NCBI GenBank assembly: GCA_033977485.1
Contig: CM066988.1
Coordinates: 29,430,501 to 29,494,500 of the forward strand
Origin: Hydrangea macrophylla
Lineage: Eukaryota; Streptophyta; Magnoliopsida; Cornales; Hydrangeaceae
Length of the DNA stretch: 64,000 nucleotides
Direction of reading: 5' to 3'
Each line of letters opens with the position of its first letter. The first letter of the stretch is position 1. The notes below the pieces were generated by a model, which did no database searches, had not been told where the DNA came from, and saw nothing but the letters and a program-made list of their open reading frames with translations. Shown in pieces: positions 35,570 to 47,119 of this stretch. The position numbers and the translations under genes were made by a program.

Positions 35570-35790
35570 AACCCATGTGAGCTTGTGTGCCAATCTTCCT
35601 TTATGAGGATTACTGTTACTTTCAATCTCATTCCTTTTTATCACTCGTTGAAAGTCTAATTATTTTTCTTTTTCTTTGACTAGTCATTAGAAGAGAACGT
35701 TCAGGATTTACCATTGGAACTTCTAAATTACTTGAATAAACAAAGTCAATCTATTTTGAAAATGATTTAGGCCATCTTTTCTTTCAAATG
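35570..35790 (+). other. Conserved Athila 3'-region block
   Basis: GTGAGCTTGTGTGCCA, CGTTGAAAGTCT, AGAAGAGAACGTTCAGG, ATTTACC and GATTTAGGCCATCTTTT occur in this order. The same order is found on the minus strand at about 23490-23720. Flanking sequence has diverged much more. It is not open in a shared frame, so the conservation is at nucleotide level. Confidence 0.65.
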
Positions 35791-35999
35791 CACCCCCATG
35801 CACCTAATATTGCATTATTCTCAGTTCTCTCCAAATCATGCCTTGCTCCACCTAGGAGTACAAACCTCACTTCTATATAATTTTACATCTCTCATCATAT
35901 ATCATACATATTTTCACAGAAAGATTAGTCCTTCAAATCTTTGGGCTTAAAGAAATTACAAATCAAAGCTTTGGGATAATTCATGTTCGCGATTTCTCA

Positions 36000-36851
36000 A
36001 TCTTCTTCATTCTCCTTCCTCGTCTTCTCTTCTTTATTTTCTTTTTTCTCTAAAGTTTTGATTTACTGGGATTAAATTCTTGAAAACAACACGCAAAATT
36101 TTCTTCTTTTTTTATGCTTTAACTTTTACCTAGGCGCCCTTTCGGGTTTTCATCCTAGTGAGCTTTCCTTTTTTTTTGTGCTCTAACTTTTGCCTAAGCA
36201 CCCTTTTGGGTTTTCATCCTAGCGAGGTTTTTTTTCCCTTTTTGAGAGAAGTAGTTTATTTGAAATGTTTGGCTACCATCAAGGACAAAGTGTACATGGC
36301 TTGCAATTTAGACAGGTTTGAATGGCTCATTTTTTTGGGCTCAAGATTTTGAAACGTGAAGATCAGGGATTTAAGCTAGTCCCGAGTTACTATCAAGCGT
36401 ATCTTTTCAAAATTTAAGCAAAAGCATCTCAAGATTCTTAAAGTAAGACTAATCAATTCTTAGCTTTCTTCGGTGTCAGCGCAAAATCAACTTTGATCCT
36501 TTTAGGATTCTTTTGAATAATCAAAAAAATTATCAGCAGTGTATTTTTCATAATAATCAGAGAAATGACATTTTCAACTTAGCGATTCTTTCATTCATGA
36601 CAAGGTGCATTGGATGAAGCAAATGAAGATTTCATTCCATTATTTCGAAAGAGAAGGATTGCAGTACTCGACATAGACTCAAACACAACTTGACGATAGA
36701 CGGTCTCGACAACAAGACTTAACTTCAAAGACTCTAAAACATAAACAGACTGGACTCGATTTGACTTGATCTTAAGTGGAGCGTCACTGTGGTTTGCTTA
36801 TTCCTCTTAAGCATCCATTTGGCTTCAACAAGCAGTTGTTCTCGAACATCA
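36000..36851 (-). other. 3' region of an old Tat-type remnant
   Basis: This stretch holds no gene. It has two copies of a CCTAGGCGCCC / CATCCTAGTGAG unit (about 36131-36165 and 36193-36227) that resembles sequence after pol in the Tat element (47331-47450). That similarity and the coding fragment to its right place it in a minus-strand Tat relative with pol deleted. Confidence 0.45.
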
Positions 36852-37094
36852 TCACTTCATCACTTCCTTGAGCTTGCCATTCTCCGCCAAAGGCTCAAGC
36901 TCCTCGGCTAACCCTTCAGGCCCATACTCATTGTCTTCGAGGCACCATTCATCTTCCTTGGCAGATTGCATCCAGTTTATCTCCATAATATCTGGCAAAA
37001 TTGCATGGGACATTGGCTGCCCCAAAGCTGAGATATAAATTGTAAGGTCATAGCGTGCGATCCTATCTCAAGAGAATTGATATTCTGTGGTGGT
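36852..37094 (-). pseudogene. Tat-type gag-protease linker fragment
   Basis: The minus-strand translation includes ISALGQPMSHAILPDI and KEDEWCLEDNEYGPE and ends at TGA 36852-36854. It aligns with the corresponding part of the Tat element (ITPLGQPLPLIDIPDS, then an acidic DEQDLFFLEEHD stretch at about 52700-52830). The upstream part of the same gag is found at 59551-60133, so the two are one coding region split by the LTR at 37095. One stop near 37075 is present. The protein is a structural Gag remnant without function. Confidence 0.5.
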
Positions 37095-37797
37095 TGATCG
37101 ATGACGAATAGTTGCCATTTATAGTCCTAAAAATACTTGTTAGCCCATTTCATGTACTTATTAAGTGATTTTTAATAAGTACTCTATATTTTGTAGGTTT
37201 TGGAGCTTTAACTTGAAAATGCACCAAAATCCAATGATTAGTGGCTTTGGAAGTCATTCTGGGCTCAAACGGTGATTCCGGTGAAAACTGAATGCAGTAG
37301 CAACCTTGGTAAATCGCATTTTTGGCAAGGAATACTTTGGATTTGAGAAATTTCTCCAGAGATATAAAATGTAGATCTTCGAGTTACGGACACGTGGCCG
37401 TAAACGGCGAGTCAATCCGAGTTTCGAGCAAAGAGTTATCGCAATTCTACGAAAGTTGCGCAGGCAGCGAAAATGACCTCGCGCGGGCGGGCCACGCGAG
37501 CGACCTGTGAAAAAACCAAAAATGCGTATTTTGTTAAATTAAAGGGTCCAACGAAGGTGGTTTGTGCATATGACGTCCAGAAACGTAAATATAGCTATTT
37601 TAGTGCGATTTGGCTTAGGAAAGCTTCCTAAATCCTTCCAAACTCTATATAAATCCTATTCTAAATCAAATTTAAGGTTACAAATCATTACACAATATTA
37701 TACACAACCATATACACTGAAATTCCAGCCATTGAAGAGAGAAAATCAAGGAGAAGAAGAAGAAGACCAAGGATTTCCATGGCCTCCTCCATCAACT
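37095..37797 (+). repeat. Athila-type LTR, left part (interrupted)
   Basis: This is the first half of a plus-strand Athila-like LTR. It contains the block GAGATATAAAAT, GATCTTCGAGTTACGG and GTCAATCCGAG (about 37362-37425), shared with the LTRs at 20652, 26114 and 61270. The start TGATCGATGACG is my best guess. It is cut at 37797 by the Tat element and resumes at 58824. Because Tat gag flanks it on both sides it is probably a solo LTR. Confidence 0.6.
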
Positions 37798-40700
37798 TGT
37801 GGACACCGGCATTTTGGGAGGGGCCCGCCTTTTAGGTTTGAAATTGTTTGATTTGAAAAGAGAGAGAAAATGGTAGGTCTGTTGAAAATAGATACAGAGT
37901 CACCACTTGGTCTTTAAGGAACCAAGAAACCTAATTTGACTCACCTAAGCGGATAAGGCCACCGGCCCTTCACAACCAAAGAACTTGGTTCGGGGTTTTG
38001 GTACGAGAGAAGAAGGAGCCTTTGTCGCGACTAAAACACCCTCAACTCGCCCCGTCTCTCGACGGGCCTCAAATAGCATCCAAATAATCATCTTATACTA
38101 TGTATGGTTCGGCAATTAATACTATGATAGTATATTACATCACATAAGAAACTTAAAATGGAAGATCTAAAGATAAAATATCATTCATAAGATCTAAGTC
38201 AAATATCATGCAATGTAAAGTGAAAGATCACACAAATAAACCTAGGAAAAATCGTCTAATCATATATCAAGTAATTAAGTTTCCTTAATCTAAAGGGGGA
38301 CATGAATTGTTCTTGAAACAAATAAACAAAGAAATCAAAATATGCTTAGCAAGCTAGTATGATGCATGTTATTCTTTGAGGAAAGAAGATCTCTCAATCC
38401 CCGGGACGGATGAGAAAGGATGATTAGATCGAGGGGAAACATGAACGTGTGATCATGATCATTCCTTATGATCTTCTTAGATTAGGAGTCACAAAAGCCC
38501 CAAATCTTTGTATGGATGCAATGTATGTATCTAGAATGTGCCAAGGTTGTAGTGTGCTTTGTGTTCATGGATTCCTAGAATGACTTAGAAGCCTAGAATG
38601 TGTATGAATGAATGAATGAAATCAATATGGGATATGTACAAATGTAGTATGAACTACTTCCTAAGATATGAACTAATTTGGAATGCATATAAGCATCAAA
38701 TCAAAGAATGAAAGTTAAAATGTGCTTGCTGTGAATAGTGGACAGAACAGTAGCATGATCTTGTAAAATTGGAAAGGAGGGGTTAGGAATGTTTTCAGTG
38801 CATGATATTTTATGGAGATTGTCCTTATTGTGTCTAGAACACTGCCCAAAAAGCCAATCTTGAATAACTTTCACAGATTGAGAGAAATCATATAAACAAT
38901 GAAGGTCACTCAGAAACAGAGTCCGTATTGTCGACTGAAATGTTGAAAAATCTTAGAAAATGAAAATAGATGATCTAGGGGCCTATTTTATACAGAATAT
39001 TCCCTAATACATTGACGTTTAAGGGAAAAATAAGTTGGGACCACCCCTTTTGGAAAGGTTTTCTGAAAAAGGGGTTGGAAGTTAACTAAGATGCTGTGAC
39101 ATCAGAGGCAGAATGTCTGGAAGGAATGTTTGGGTCCAAATGGACCATTTTCAAGTACTTCCAAGTCAAACCAAAAATCATGGGTGTTCTCCAATGAGTT
39201 AGGAAGACTTTCTAAGTTTCCTTGCATCCATATGTTGAGTATTGAGTTCTAAAAAAATCTTTGAACTCAGATTACTCACTGTTTTGACTTACTGTTTTGA
39301 ATATTTTGGGAAAAACTAGAGTTTTCTTTCTTGAGATTAAAATGAGGGGGGTTTTAAGAGGGGTTTTGAAGTAGAAATTTTGAAAGCATATTTTCAATAC
39401 TCAATGAAGGTTATAGCCACTCAAAATGCCAACCTCAAACTCATCATCAAGAGCCTCCAAGATTGTTGGAGAGATTTATTTTGATTTTGAGCATAACTTC
39501 ATGAATACCTTGGAGGTATTGAAGTTATGATCATCATCTATCAAACATGTTTTTGAGGTCAAGAGCTACTATCCATAAGGATTCACTCACCCCAAATTTC
39601 ATGTCATCATTTAGATGATGGTGGACTAGTAAGTAAATAAAGAAAATAAAAAAGAAATGAGATGAGAAGAGATGAACATTATATAAGCAAATAAGCAAAT
39701 AAATAGCAATCAATAGATGATATTCATGATGTATAGAACTTGTAGTTTGGTGTTTCACTCATATGTAATGACATTGGACATGGAAGAAGCTTCCACTCTC
39801 TTAAATGCTCACTAAAATGGTGGTTGGGTGTATTGAATGTTGAATTAAATGGGAGTAATGAAGTAAAAAACAAAGTTTAGAACTCACTTTTGTTTTGAAA
39901 ATCAAAGAAGGAAGCTTTTTTTTCTCTCTATTCTAACCTTATCTCTACAACTTTCTCTCCCAAATTTTTCTAAGCTTTCATTTTTGACCCCCCCCAAAAT
40001 GAAGAGCAATGGGGGGTTTAAATAGGCCAACTTGGGGTGGTTTTGTGGTTTTAGAAGTATTCCCATTGGCTCCAAACATCTGAAATCATAAAACTATGTC
40101 GTTTTGGTTTTTAATTAATCAAAATGGAACCCCAAAATTATTTACAAAAACACACTATTCTGGAGGGGAGTGTTACGGCGACACTGGGCCAGTGCCAGTG
40201 CCACGGCGGCACTGCTCTTCTTTCGTCCAGATAATGCTGTTTAGGCCCCCTGAGGTTCCGGTATTCACGAAAAGGCCCTATTTTGTCCAAAATTCACAGA
40301 AAATGCGTATGAACTCCAAACTGAGGTTGTGATATACCGTTGGAAAGGTATTGGAGTCTACTTTACATATAAAATAGTTTGGGGATAGGTCACTTTGAAA
40401 AGTTTTGCGGTATTTGTGATAAAAGGTGATTTGATTGCCTTTTTCGCCTTCAGAAATTCATAATAGACTCGTTTTAAATTCGAAAATTATGTGCGATATA
40501 CCGTTGGAAAGCTATTGACCTCTAGTATCCATGAAAAATATTTGAAAATTGTTACGGTGCCCCGGTTTTAAAGTCAAATTCTGGTCAAACTGGTCAAACT
40601 TGGGATTCCCGAGAAGTCTTGGAAATCTCCGAGAGTTCCAAGGAGCTGACGTTTTTGCTCGATTTTATTTTAGAACTCATTTTAATACTTTTATTGTGAT

Positions 40701-41066
40701 CTAGAACAACTCTGGTGAATTCGGATGATTTCGGTCAAACTTCGTCAAAGTTCGTCAAACCTTGGTCAAACCGGTCAACGGGGACTTTTCGGAAACTTTA
40801 GGGACTTCCGGGGTCTTTGGGAGCTGACGATTTCATTCGATTTTACTTAAAAACTCATTTTTTTACTTTTATTACGACGTAGTATGTTTTCAGAACTTTG
40901 GGACCAAATCTGGGAGTTTTTGGGCTTTCAGGGGCATTTTGGTCATTCTGAGCATTCTGAGAGATAGAGATGACTTCCAAGAGTCCTTTTGAGTCTTTTA
41001 CGATCATTGTGAACCACCAAGCTATGGGTATCCTAAATTTGATAGCCGACAAAATGGGGTGCTACA
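37798..41066 (-). repeat. 3' LTR of the Tat element
   Basis: On the plus strand it reads TGTGGACACCGG ... GGGGTGCTACA; ends are imperfect inverted repeats (GGACACC/GGTGCTA). In element sense there is a TATA-like TTTAAATA complement at 40017-40024. GC-rich inverted repeats of the type GTGCCACGGCGGCACTG lie at about 40166-40215. A block of repeated TGGTCAAAC phrases occurs near 40570-40785. Confidence 0.92.
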
Positions 41067-41082
41067 GTTTGCCCCTCTTTGG
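41067..41082 (-). promoter_or_regulatory. Polypurine tract of the Tat element
   Basis: On the minus strand CCAAAGAGGGGCAAAC directly precedes the LTR start TGTAGCACC. Similar GGGGCAAAC tracts recur inside the element at 47142, 47200 and 47250. Confidence 0.75.
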
Positions 41083-42004
41083 TATGAACTTGCGAGGCAA
41101 CGCATATCGCAAGCGAGTGCCAAAGCTTTGAAGAGACAGGACTTTTTGGACGCTATAGATTTAGGATGAAAGGCGTTGCAAAAGACGCGATGATGCTGAG
41201 TTTAGTGCTGGTCGTGCTCTTCGTGAGCTACCTACGTATCCCAAGGGAAATCAGACCAGGACGTAGTTTAGGGCACAAAGGAACAAATCACACATGCACA
41301 TACACAACAATCAGGCGGATGCTATGCTATGAGGGTGATATGCAATGCATGGATGTGATATGATTGTGTACATGAGTCCTATTATGCCTATTGTTATGAT
41401 CCTAGTGTGAGCAGGTACTGTGGGGTGTGCCACTCCGAGTGGGCTGGTGTTGTGCTGGTGATTGTGATGTGGATGACTCGAATGAGGACACCAAGGTTTA
41501 GAAGGCTCTGGGTCTAGGGGTAAACTTCTGAATTTTGGGAAGTGTGCTTCGTAAGCAAACGTAATTGGATGTGGGGTCCCAGAGGACTATAATCGGAGAT
41601 GCCGTTTGATAGATAACCGATGGACATGGAAGCCCTGGGAATTAAGAGACGGACATAGAAGTCCTGAGACGTCAGGTGATGGTTATGAAATCCCGAGATG
41701 TCAAGCGATGAACATGGAAGCCCCATTTAATGGACATAGAAGCCTAAGATTTTGAACGAGAATGATGAACACGACATATTTTGAATGATTAATGAACTGA
41801 CCATGCACGAATTGAGATGATGAGTCGATAATGGACTATTGTTATCATGGATTGGATTAACGATGTACTAATCGAGAAGACGAATCGACAGTGCACTATT
41901 GTGACTGTCATGATTGAACCGACGGTGTACGAATCAACATTCCCGCTGGGGATTAAACTGAATCTGCTGGGGTTGAAGCGACTCTTTCAGGGATCTCTCT
42001 TCAA
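41083..42004 (-). other. Tat 3' non-coding stretch with one stem-loop motif
   Basis: There is no gene. Short imperfect repeats around GACATGGAAGCCC and GAGACG occur at about 41580-41740. A stem-loop-type motif CTACGTATCCC...ACGTAG lies at 41231-41266 and recurs after pol (47474-47510, 47582-47619). Confidence 0.55.
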
Positions 42005-42795
42005 CTACTTCTCTTGACCAGGAACCAGGAACCAGGACCCATCTCTGAATCTCTCACGGTTGATCAAATCTTTTGGCGCTCGATCTAAGAGGGCCTGTCG
42101 GGGTTTTCGGGAGCTGGTATCTGTCCGTTTCTGTCCTCGGGGGATGATGCAGGGTTCTCGGGGAATCTCTTTTTTCTTGATCGGAAACCAGGACCCATCT
42201 CTGAATCTCTCACGGTTGACCGCATCTTTCTGCGCTCAATCCAAGAGGGCCGGTCAGGGCCTCCAGGAGCTGGTATCTGTCTGTTTCTGTCCTCGGGGGA
42301 TGTAGGGTTCTCGGGGAATCTCTCTTTTCTTGATCGGAAACCAGGACCCATTTCTGAATCTCTCACGGTTGATCGAATCTTTTGGCGCTCAATCCAAGAG
42401 GGCCGGTCGGGGCCTCCGGGAGCTGGTATCTGTCTTTTTTTGTCCTCGAGGGATGATGTAGGGTTCTCGGGGAATCTCTCTTTTCTTGATCAGAAATCAG
42501 GACCCATCTCTGAATCTCTCACGGTTGATCGAATATTTTGGCGCTAAATCCAAGAGGGCCGGTCGGGGCCTCCGGGAGCTGGTATCTGTCTATTTCTGTC
42601 CTCGGGGGATGATGTAGGGTTCTCGGGGAATCTCTCTTTTCTTGATCGGAAACCAGGACCCATCTCTGAATCTCTCACGGTTGATCGAATCTTTCGGCGC
42701 TCAATCCAAGAGGGCCGGTCGGGGCCTCCGGGAGCTGGTATCTGTCTATTTCTGTCCTCGGGGGATTATGTAGGGTTCTCGGGGAATCTCACTTT
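42005..42795. repeat. ~155 bp tandem array (about five units)
   Basis: Five successive units each run GGGGAATCTC, TTGATCGGAAACCAGGACCC, GAATCTCTCACGG, AAGAGGGCCGGTC, GGAGCTGGTATCTGTC and TGTCCTCGGGGGATG. Unit starts fall near 42157, 42314, 42469, 42623 and 42780. Units differ by point changes and small indels. Tat/Ogre 3' regions are known to hold such arrays, and some have seeded satellites in other plants. Confidence 0.9.
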
Positions 42796-43238
42796 TCTCC
42801 CTTTTTGGTGTGTCAGCCAAAATCCAGGATTCGTTATCAGAACTCTTGTGCTTGATCAAAATTTTGTGACGGTCGTCTCGAAGCAGCCGATTCGGGTCTT
42901 CGGGAGTCGATTTTTCCCAATTTCTGCCTATTGGAGGTAGCCTTGAAGACTTTTGGATTGCTCGGGGTAAAACCCCATAAATCTTGACCGGAGTGGGCCA
43001 CTGGGGCTGATCGGGGCCAAAAAAGGGCTGAAAACGGCCAAAACGGAGCAAAATGGAGCGAAGCGGGGCCTGCGGAGAGCAGTGCCGTGGTGGCACTGGG
43101 CCACTGCCGCGGCGGCACTGGGTGGCCGAATTCTATCTTTGTATATCTCGGGTTTTTGAGCTTTTCAAGCTCATTCTTGGCCATTTTGGGGTGTTTTTGG
43201 AGCCAAAATTTGTCAAAACGCAGCTTGTGCGCGCTCAG
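42796..43238 (+). other. Region upstream of the antisense PMD gene
   Basis: No ORF is supported on either strand. It carries a GC-rich inverted-repeat pair (GTGGCACTGGGCCACTGCC, about 43078-43120) like that in the LTRs. If the plus-strand gene was ever transcribed, its promoter and 5' UTR would lie here, but I see no clear TATA box. Confidence 0.4.
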
Positions 43239-45501
43239 GTGAGTAATCCTCCCCGTAGTTGGATTCTTGATTGGTGTTTTGGTTAGCTCAAATTTTCAAG
43301 AAGAAAGTTTAACTTTGACTTCCATTTTCTTTGTAGATCCATGGCTTCGAGCTCGAGGAGACCGTCTAAGAAGGCCAAGGAACGGATGAAAGCCGAGATG
43401 CAAACCCCGGACTTGATTTTACGGGACCCCCAACGTCATCTTTCGACCGCGGCTCTAGCGAGCTTGGTATGTGAAACTTTTGACAGTTTAGGACTATTTT
43501 CATGTATCATGCTAGTTTTGTGAGCCGTAGTGTGCACCTAGAGATCGTTAGAAGTCCAGTTTGTGTTCAAATGTTGATTTTGTGAATTTGGTTCTCGGAT
43601 CGTGAATAGTGATTTTGTGCATCATTTTGTCGTCTTTGTTGTGTGCAGGTGCCGGAAGTGACATTGAAGGGCCATGGTAGCCTCGCCCATGCTTTCCTGT
43701 GGTATACTTAACTCTCGCCTACCGTCAAAAGGATGGTAGACGATGCCGGGTTCGGTGGCTTTGTTTGCCTAGTTTCGAAGAGCAGCAACGATTTGGCACA
43801 CTTTTATGCTCTGGCTGAGAGGTGGTGGGCACCACCAATACTTTCCACTTGCTGTTTGGTGAGATGACCATGACGCCCTTTGACTTCTCCATGATTACTG
43901 GCTTGAGCGTTGGCGGGAAGCGCCTGATTCTGGACTACTTCTATGAGATCGACCCGGAGGCTGTAGAGATGCTGATTAGGGCTGTTCCCCCCAACCTGGA
44001 GAGGCACTGGTTTCCTTGTGGCTAGCTTTATCGGGCCTATGGCAGAGGGAATCATAACCTGAACAATTCCTAACTTTTGAGGGTGTATCTTCTGTATGTC
44101 CTTGGTTGCTCGATCTTTGCGACGCGGAATGACCGGGTGAGCCTGAGATTCCTTTCTTGCCAGACGACCATCGATGAGATCCCCTCCTACGACTGGGGCG
44201 GTGCTGTCTTGGCCCATCTTTACAAGCATATGGGCGAGGTCTCTCGGGGCGATGTTAAATCGACAGGGGGATTTTGGCGAGCTTGGGAGGTATGTACTGC
44301 ATCTTCTTTTGTTGGCTTTTTGATTTCTATACTCTTTCTAACTTTCTCCTTTGTCTGTGTAGCTTTGGAGCTTTGAGTATCTGAAGATGTTAGCTCCTTC
44401 CCCTACGGATGAATCAGGTGAAGACGAGGATGGCATTGCTCCTGTGCCTATATTCCCACGAGGCTTGAGATGGCGGAGGGATGTTGTCGAGGTGAAGAGC
44501 GGGGCCCATCGGATTATTTTGCTTAGAAACTTCTTAACCCAGCTAACGGCTGCTAGTGTTGATTGGACGCCTTGGGATCGCGTCGCCTATGCTGCCCCAG
44601 AGGAGATTCAAGCAGTCAAACCCCTTTCCTCTTACCGACTCCTGATGGAGAGTACCGAGTGTAGTCAGTGTTTCCTGAGTGAGCGGGTGTCCCGACAGGT
44701 GGTTGGCGGTTCCAGGTATCGCGTCCCTCATACCGATGGATGCTAGTGATCTTTCTGGTGATGCTTTGCTGGCGGCCTTAGCTGGTACCGACGTTTGTGA
44801 TCATTTTCTCTCTGAGACCGGCTATGAGGCTTACCGTGGCCGCTTCCTGATGCCTAACTTCCCACTCCTGGAGGTGAGTTTCCTTTACGTTTTTTCTTTT
44901 ATCCATTGCCTATGTTTTTGACTCATCTTTTCCTAACTTGTTTTGTGCCTATATCTTCGCGAGATGTACAGAAGACAGGCTCCTCTGGCTTCCGATCCTA
45001 TCCCTCCTTAGGATTGGACCGTCAACGTTCTAGGTGCTGATGGCACTCCCCAAGTGATGGAGGTGCCACGAGTCACATGTGGGTACCCTACTCAGCCAGC
45101 GGGCGTCCTCAATGTTCCTTGGAGTTACGCTGAGGAGGGTCATGCCTTGGCGGCTAGCTTACAGTCCTAGGTCCTTACGCGAGACCATCAGGTACGTCTC
45201 TAATTTTGCACTTTCTCAAGGTTATAAGGTTCAAACCCTGGATTTTACCCTTGACAAATGGACGTTATGCGGCAATTTGCCGCCAATCAGATGGCGTCCT
45301 TGGTAAGTCTCTGACTCGAACCTTGTTTTTGTACTTTTTCTTGTTTCCTTACTGATTGCCTTCATTTTATTTGTGTGTACAGTAACACAGAGGCGGTGCT
45401 GGCTCATCGAGGACTGGTCCAAGGTGCAGAGGTGGTAGGAGGAGGCCGTCGCCGACATATACTCTGGGCGGTCCGATAGAGGACGAAGAAGAGGAGGATT
45501 G
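43239..45501 (+). pseudogene. Plant-mobile-domain (PMD) gene with introns, antisense to the Tat element
   Basis: This is a relic of a MAIN-like gene encoding a plant mobile domain. Residues TTNTFHLLFGEMTMTPFDF, YLLYVLGCSIFA, SYDWGGAVLAHLY, GGFWRAWELW and SERVSRQ follow the PMD pattern. Introns with GT...AG ends are visible: 43239-43336 (5' UTR), 43467-43648 (codons meet in phase, ALASL then VPEV) and 44290-44362 (WE then LWSFEYL). Likely further ones start at 44874 and 45300. ATG is at 43341. Breaks are a TAA near 43709, a shift near 43825, a TAG near 44022 and a shift near 44700. PMD proteins are linked to silencing and development; a role here is not shown. It may be coded only from the strand opposite the element's own transcript, so that transcript would not splice it. 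Confidence 0.78.
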
Positions 45502-45842
45502 AGGCCCCCCAAGCGGGAATTTTGTTTTATTTTCTTTTTATGTTTTCGATTGGGTTGTACTGGTGATATGACTATTTGGACAGTGTAGGACGATGTGTGG
45601 AACAGTTTGTGACCTTTGACAGAGTATTATGATGTTTCGCCTTTTAGGCCGGATAGCTTCCGATTTGGAGGCACAGTTGTGTGCTTATTTTAGTTGATGA
45701 TACATGTGCACTGTGATTGTTGGATGTTACTGCGATGGGCAGTTTTGTGATAGTGAGTGTTTTTGCCTTACAGGTGGGGTAGTCCGTGAAACGGGGAGGT
45801 GCTGCCGAAATTTCGAGTTTTCCTAGAGCCGCGACAAAAAAT
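45502..45842 (+). other. Spacer between the two antisense genes
   Basis: This has no ORF. It contains a TTACAG/GT acceptor-like site near 45771, which might belong to an upstream intron of the following gene. Confidence 0.4.
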
Positions 45843-46840
45843 ATGGCTTTGTATGATCCCGCTCAACTCACAGCTTGGCAAACATCACGGATGGTGTGGA
45901 ACGGATCAACCTCTTTAGGTACGACTTGACTGAGCTATTCTCTCTTCGCCAGATGACCCTGAACACTGAGTTCTTGCATGCTGCTATTGCCCACTGGGAC
46001 CCGGTGAACCATGTCTTCAATTTCAATGGCCTGGAGATATGCCCCCTATTTGAGGAGTTCTGTGCTATTCTTGGCCACGATTCTGACTCCGACCTGATTC
46101 TCCCTTCTGCTGATACCCTCAGTCCTACGTGAGGCTTGGCTGAATATCTGAATTGTTCCATCACTATTTCCCGCTGGCTGATTCAAGGTGAGGTTCTTGA
46201 CGTTGCTTCCATCATTGCTCGCTATGCCAGTCCTGGGAATCCCAGCGTGTATGATGCTACTCGTGGGGCTGTTTTAATTCTGTGCATATCTTCGCACTTC
46301 TTGTTCTCGAGTACTTCTAGCAACTTAGTGCATGTGTGTCTTGGACTGAAGGCAGGTAAGAACCCCATGGCTATGGTTCTAGCTAAAACCTTGAATGCCT
46401 TGGATAATGCCTTTAACCAAGGGACTCCTCTTCTTTCTGGGGCGCCTTTGGTGTTACATGCCTGGTTATACGAGCACCTCCAACTGTGGACGGGCCGCAT
46501 ACCACCGATTTACTTTTGTCGAGCCGTGCTTCACCCTCACTACACTTTTTCTGATTGGGTTAACATGATGGGTGCTTTGTCTGAGGCTGACATTTGCTAG
46601 ATCGTGAGGCGTTGGGGCCTTCATGCTGTTACTACGAACCTCAGGGGTCGCCAGAGAGTGTGGTTGATGGGTCTGAGAGAGACTTCTTTCTATCATCCTC
46701 GCCGTTTGGCCAGACAGTATGGGCAGGTTCAGGAGGCGCCCCGGGGGTTTACTGAGAGGGTCTTTGCTTCCAAGATCAGAGCTGCCACTATTGCTGCTTT
46801 CATTGGTGGTTGGACTGACCGAGTAAAGGCCTACTTCTAA
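45843..46840 (+). pseudogene. DUF7745-like gene, antisense to the Tat element
   Basis: From about 45875 a single frame of roughly 320 codons is open apart from in-frame stops at 46130-46132 (TGA) and 46598-46600 (TAG). An ATG lies at 45843 but a shift separates it from this frame. Motifs FLHAAIAHWDPVNHVFNFN and CPLFEEFCAILG resemble the start of the plant domain DUF7745. PMAMVLAKTLNALD and LHAWLYEHLQLW resemble its later part. The function of the domain is unknown. No introns are evident. It lies head-to-tail behind the PMD gene, and both oppose gag-pol. Confidence 0.65.
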
Positions 46841-47119
46841 AGACCTTTGAAGAAATAAAAGACACAAAGATAAAACTAGACCTGACTGATTCTGCTCATT
46901 CTTCCAAGTGTCTTTGAACATGTGTGATTGCTTTTTGAAAGACTTTTATTTCTTTGATCATTCCTGCTTATGTAATATTCAGAGTTTGTTTATCGGTGAA
47001 CCTTTGTTACTTTGGGAATCTCATTTTGTGCATTTTAGCTTTCTAAAAATATTTTGTAACCGAGATTTCAATTAGATGTTGCTTTTGGTACTTGCTTGGG
47101 CATGCTAGGACGATTTAGA

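Larger units (their letters stand above)
34193..36000 (+). other. 3' non-coding region of the Athila-like element, right part
   Basis: This is sequence resuming after the Tekay-1 insertion. No gene is supported. It contains a long GA microsatellite and, at 35570-35790, a block shared with the non-autonomous element, which ties this stretch to an Athila-type 3' region. Where it ends against the Tat remnant (about 35950-36100) is not clear from sequence. Confidence 0.55.
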
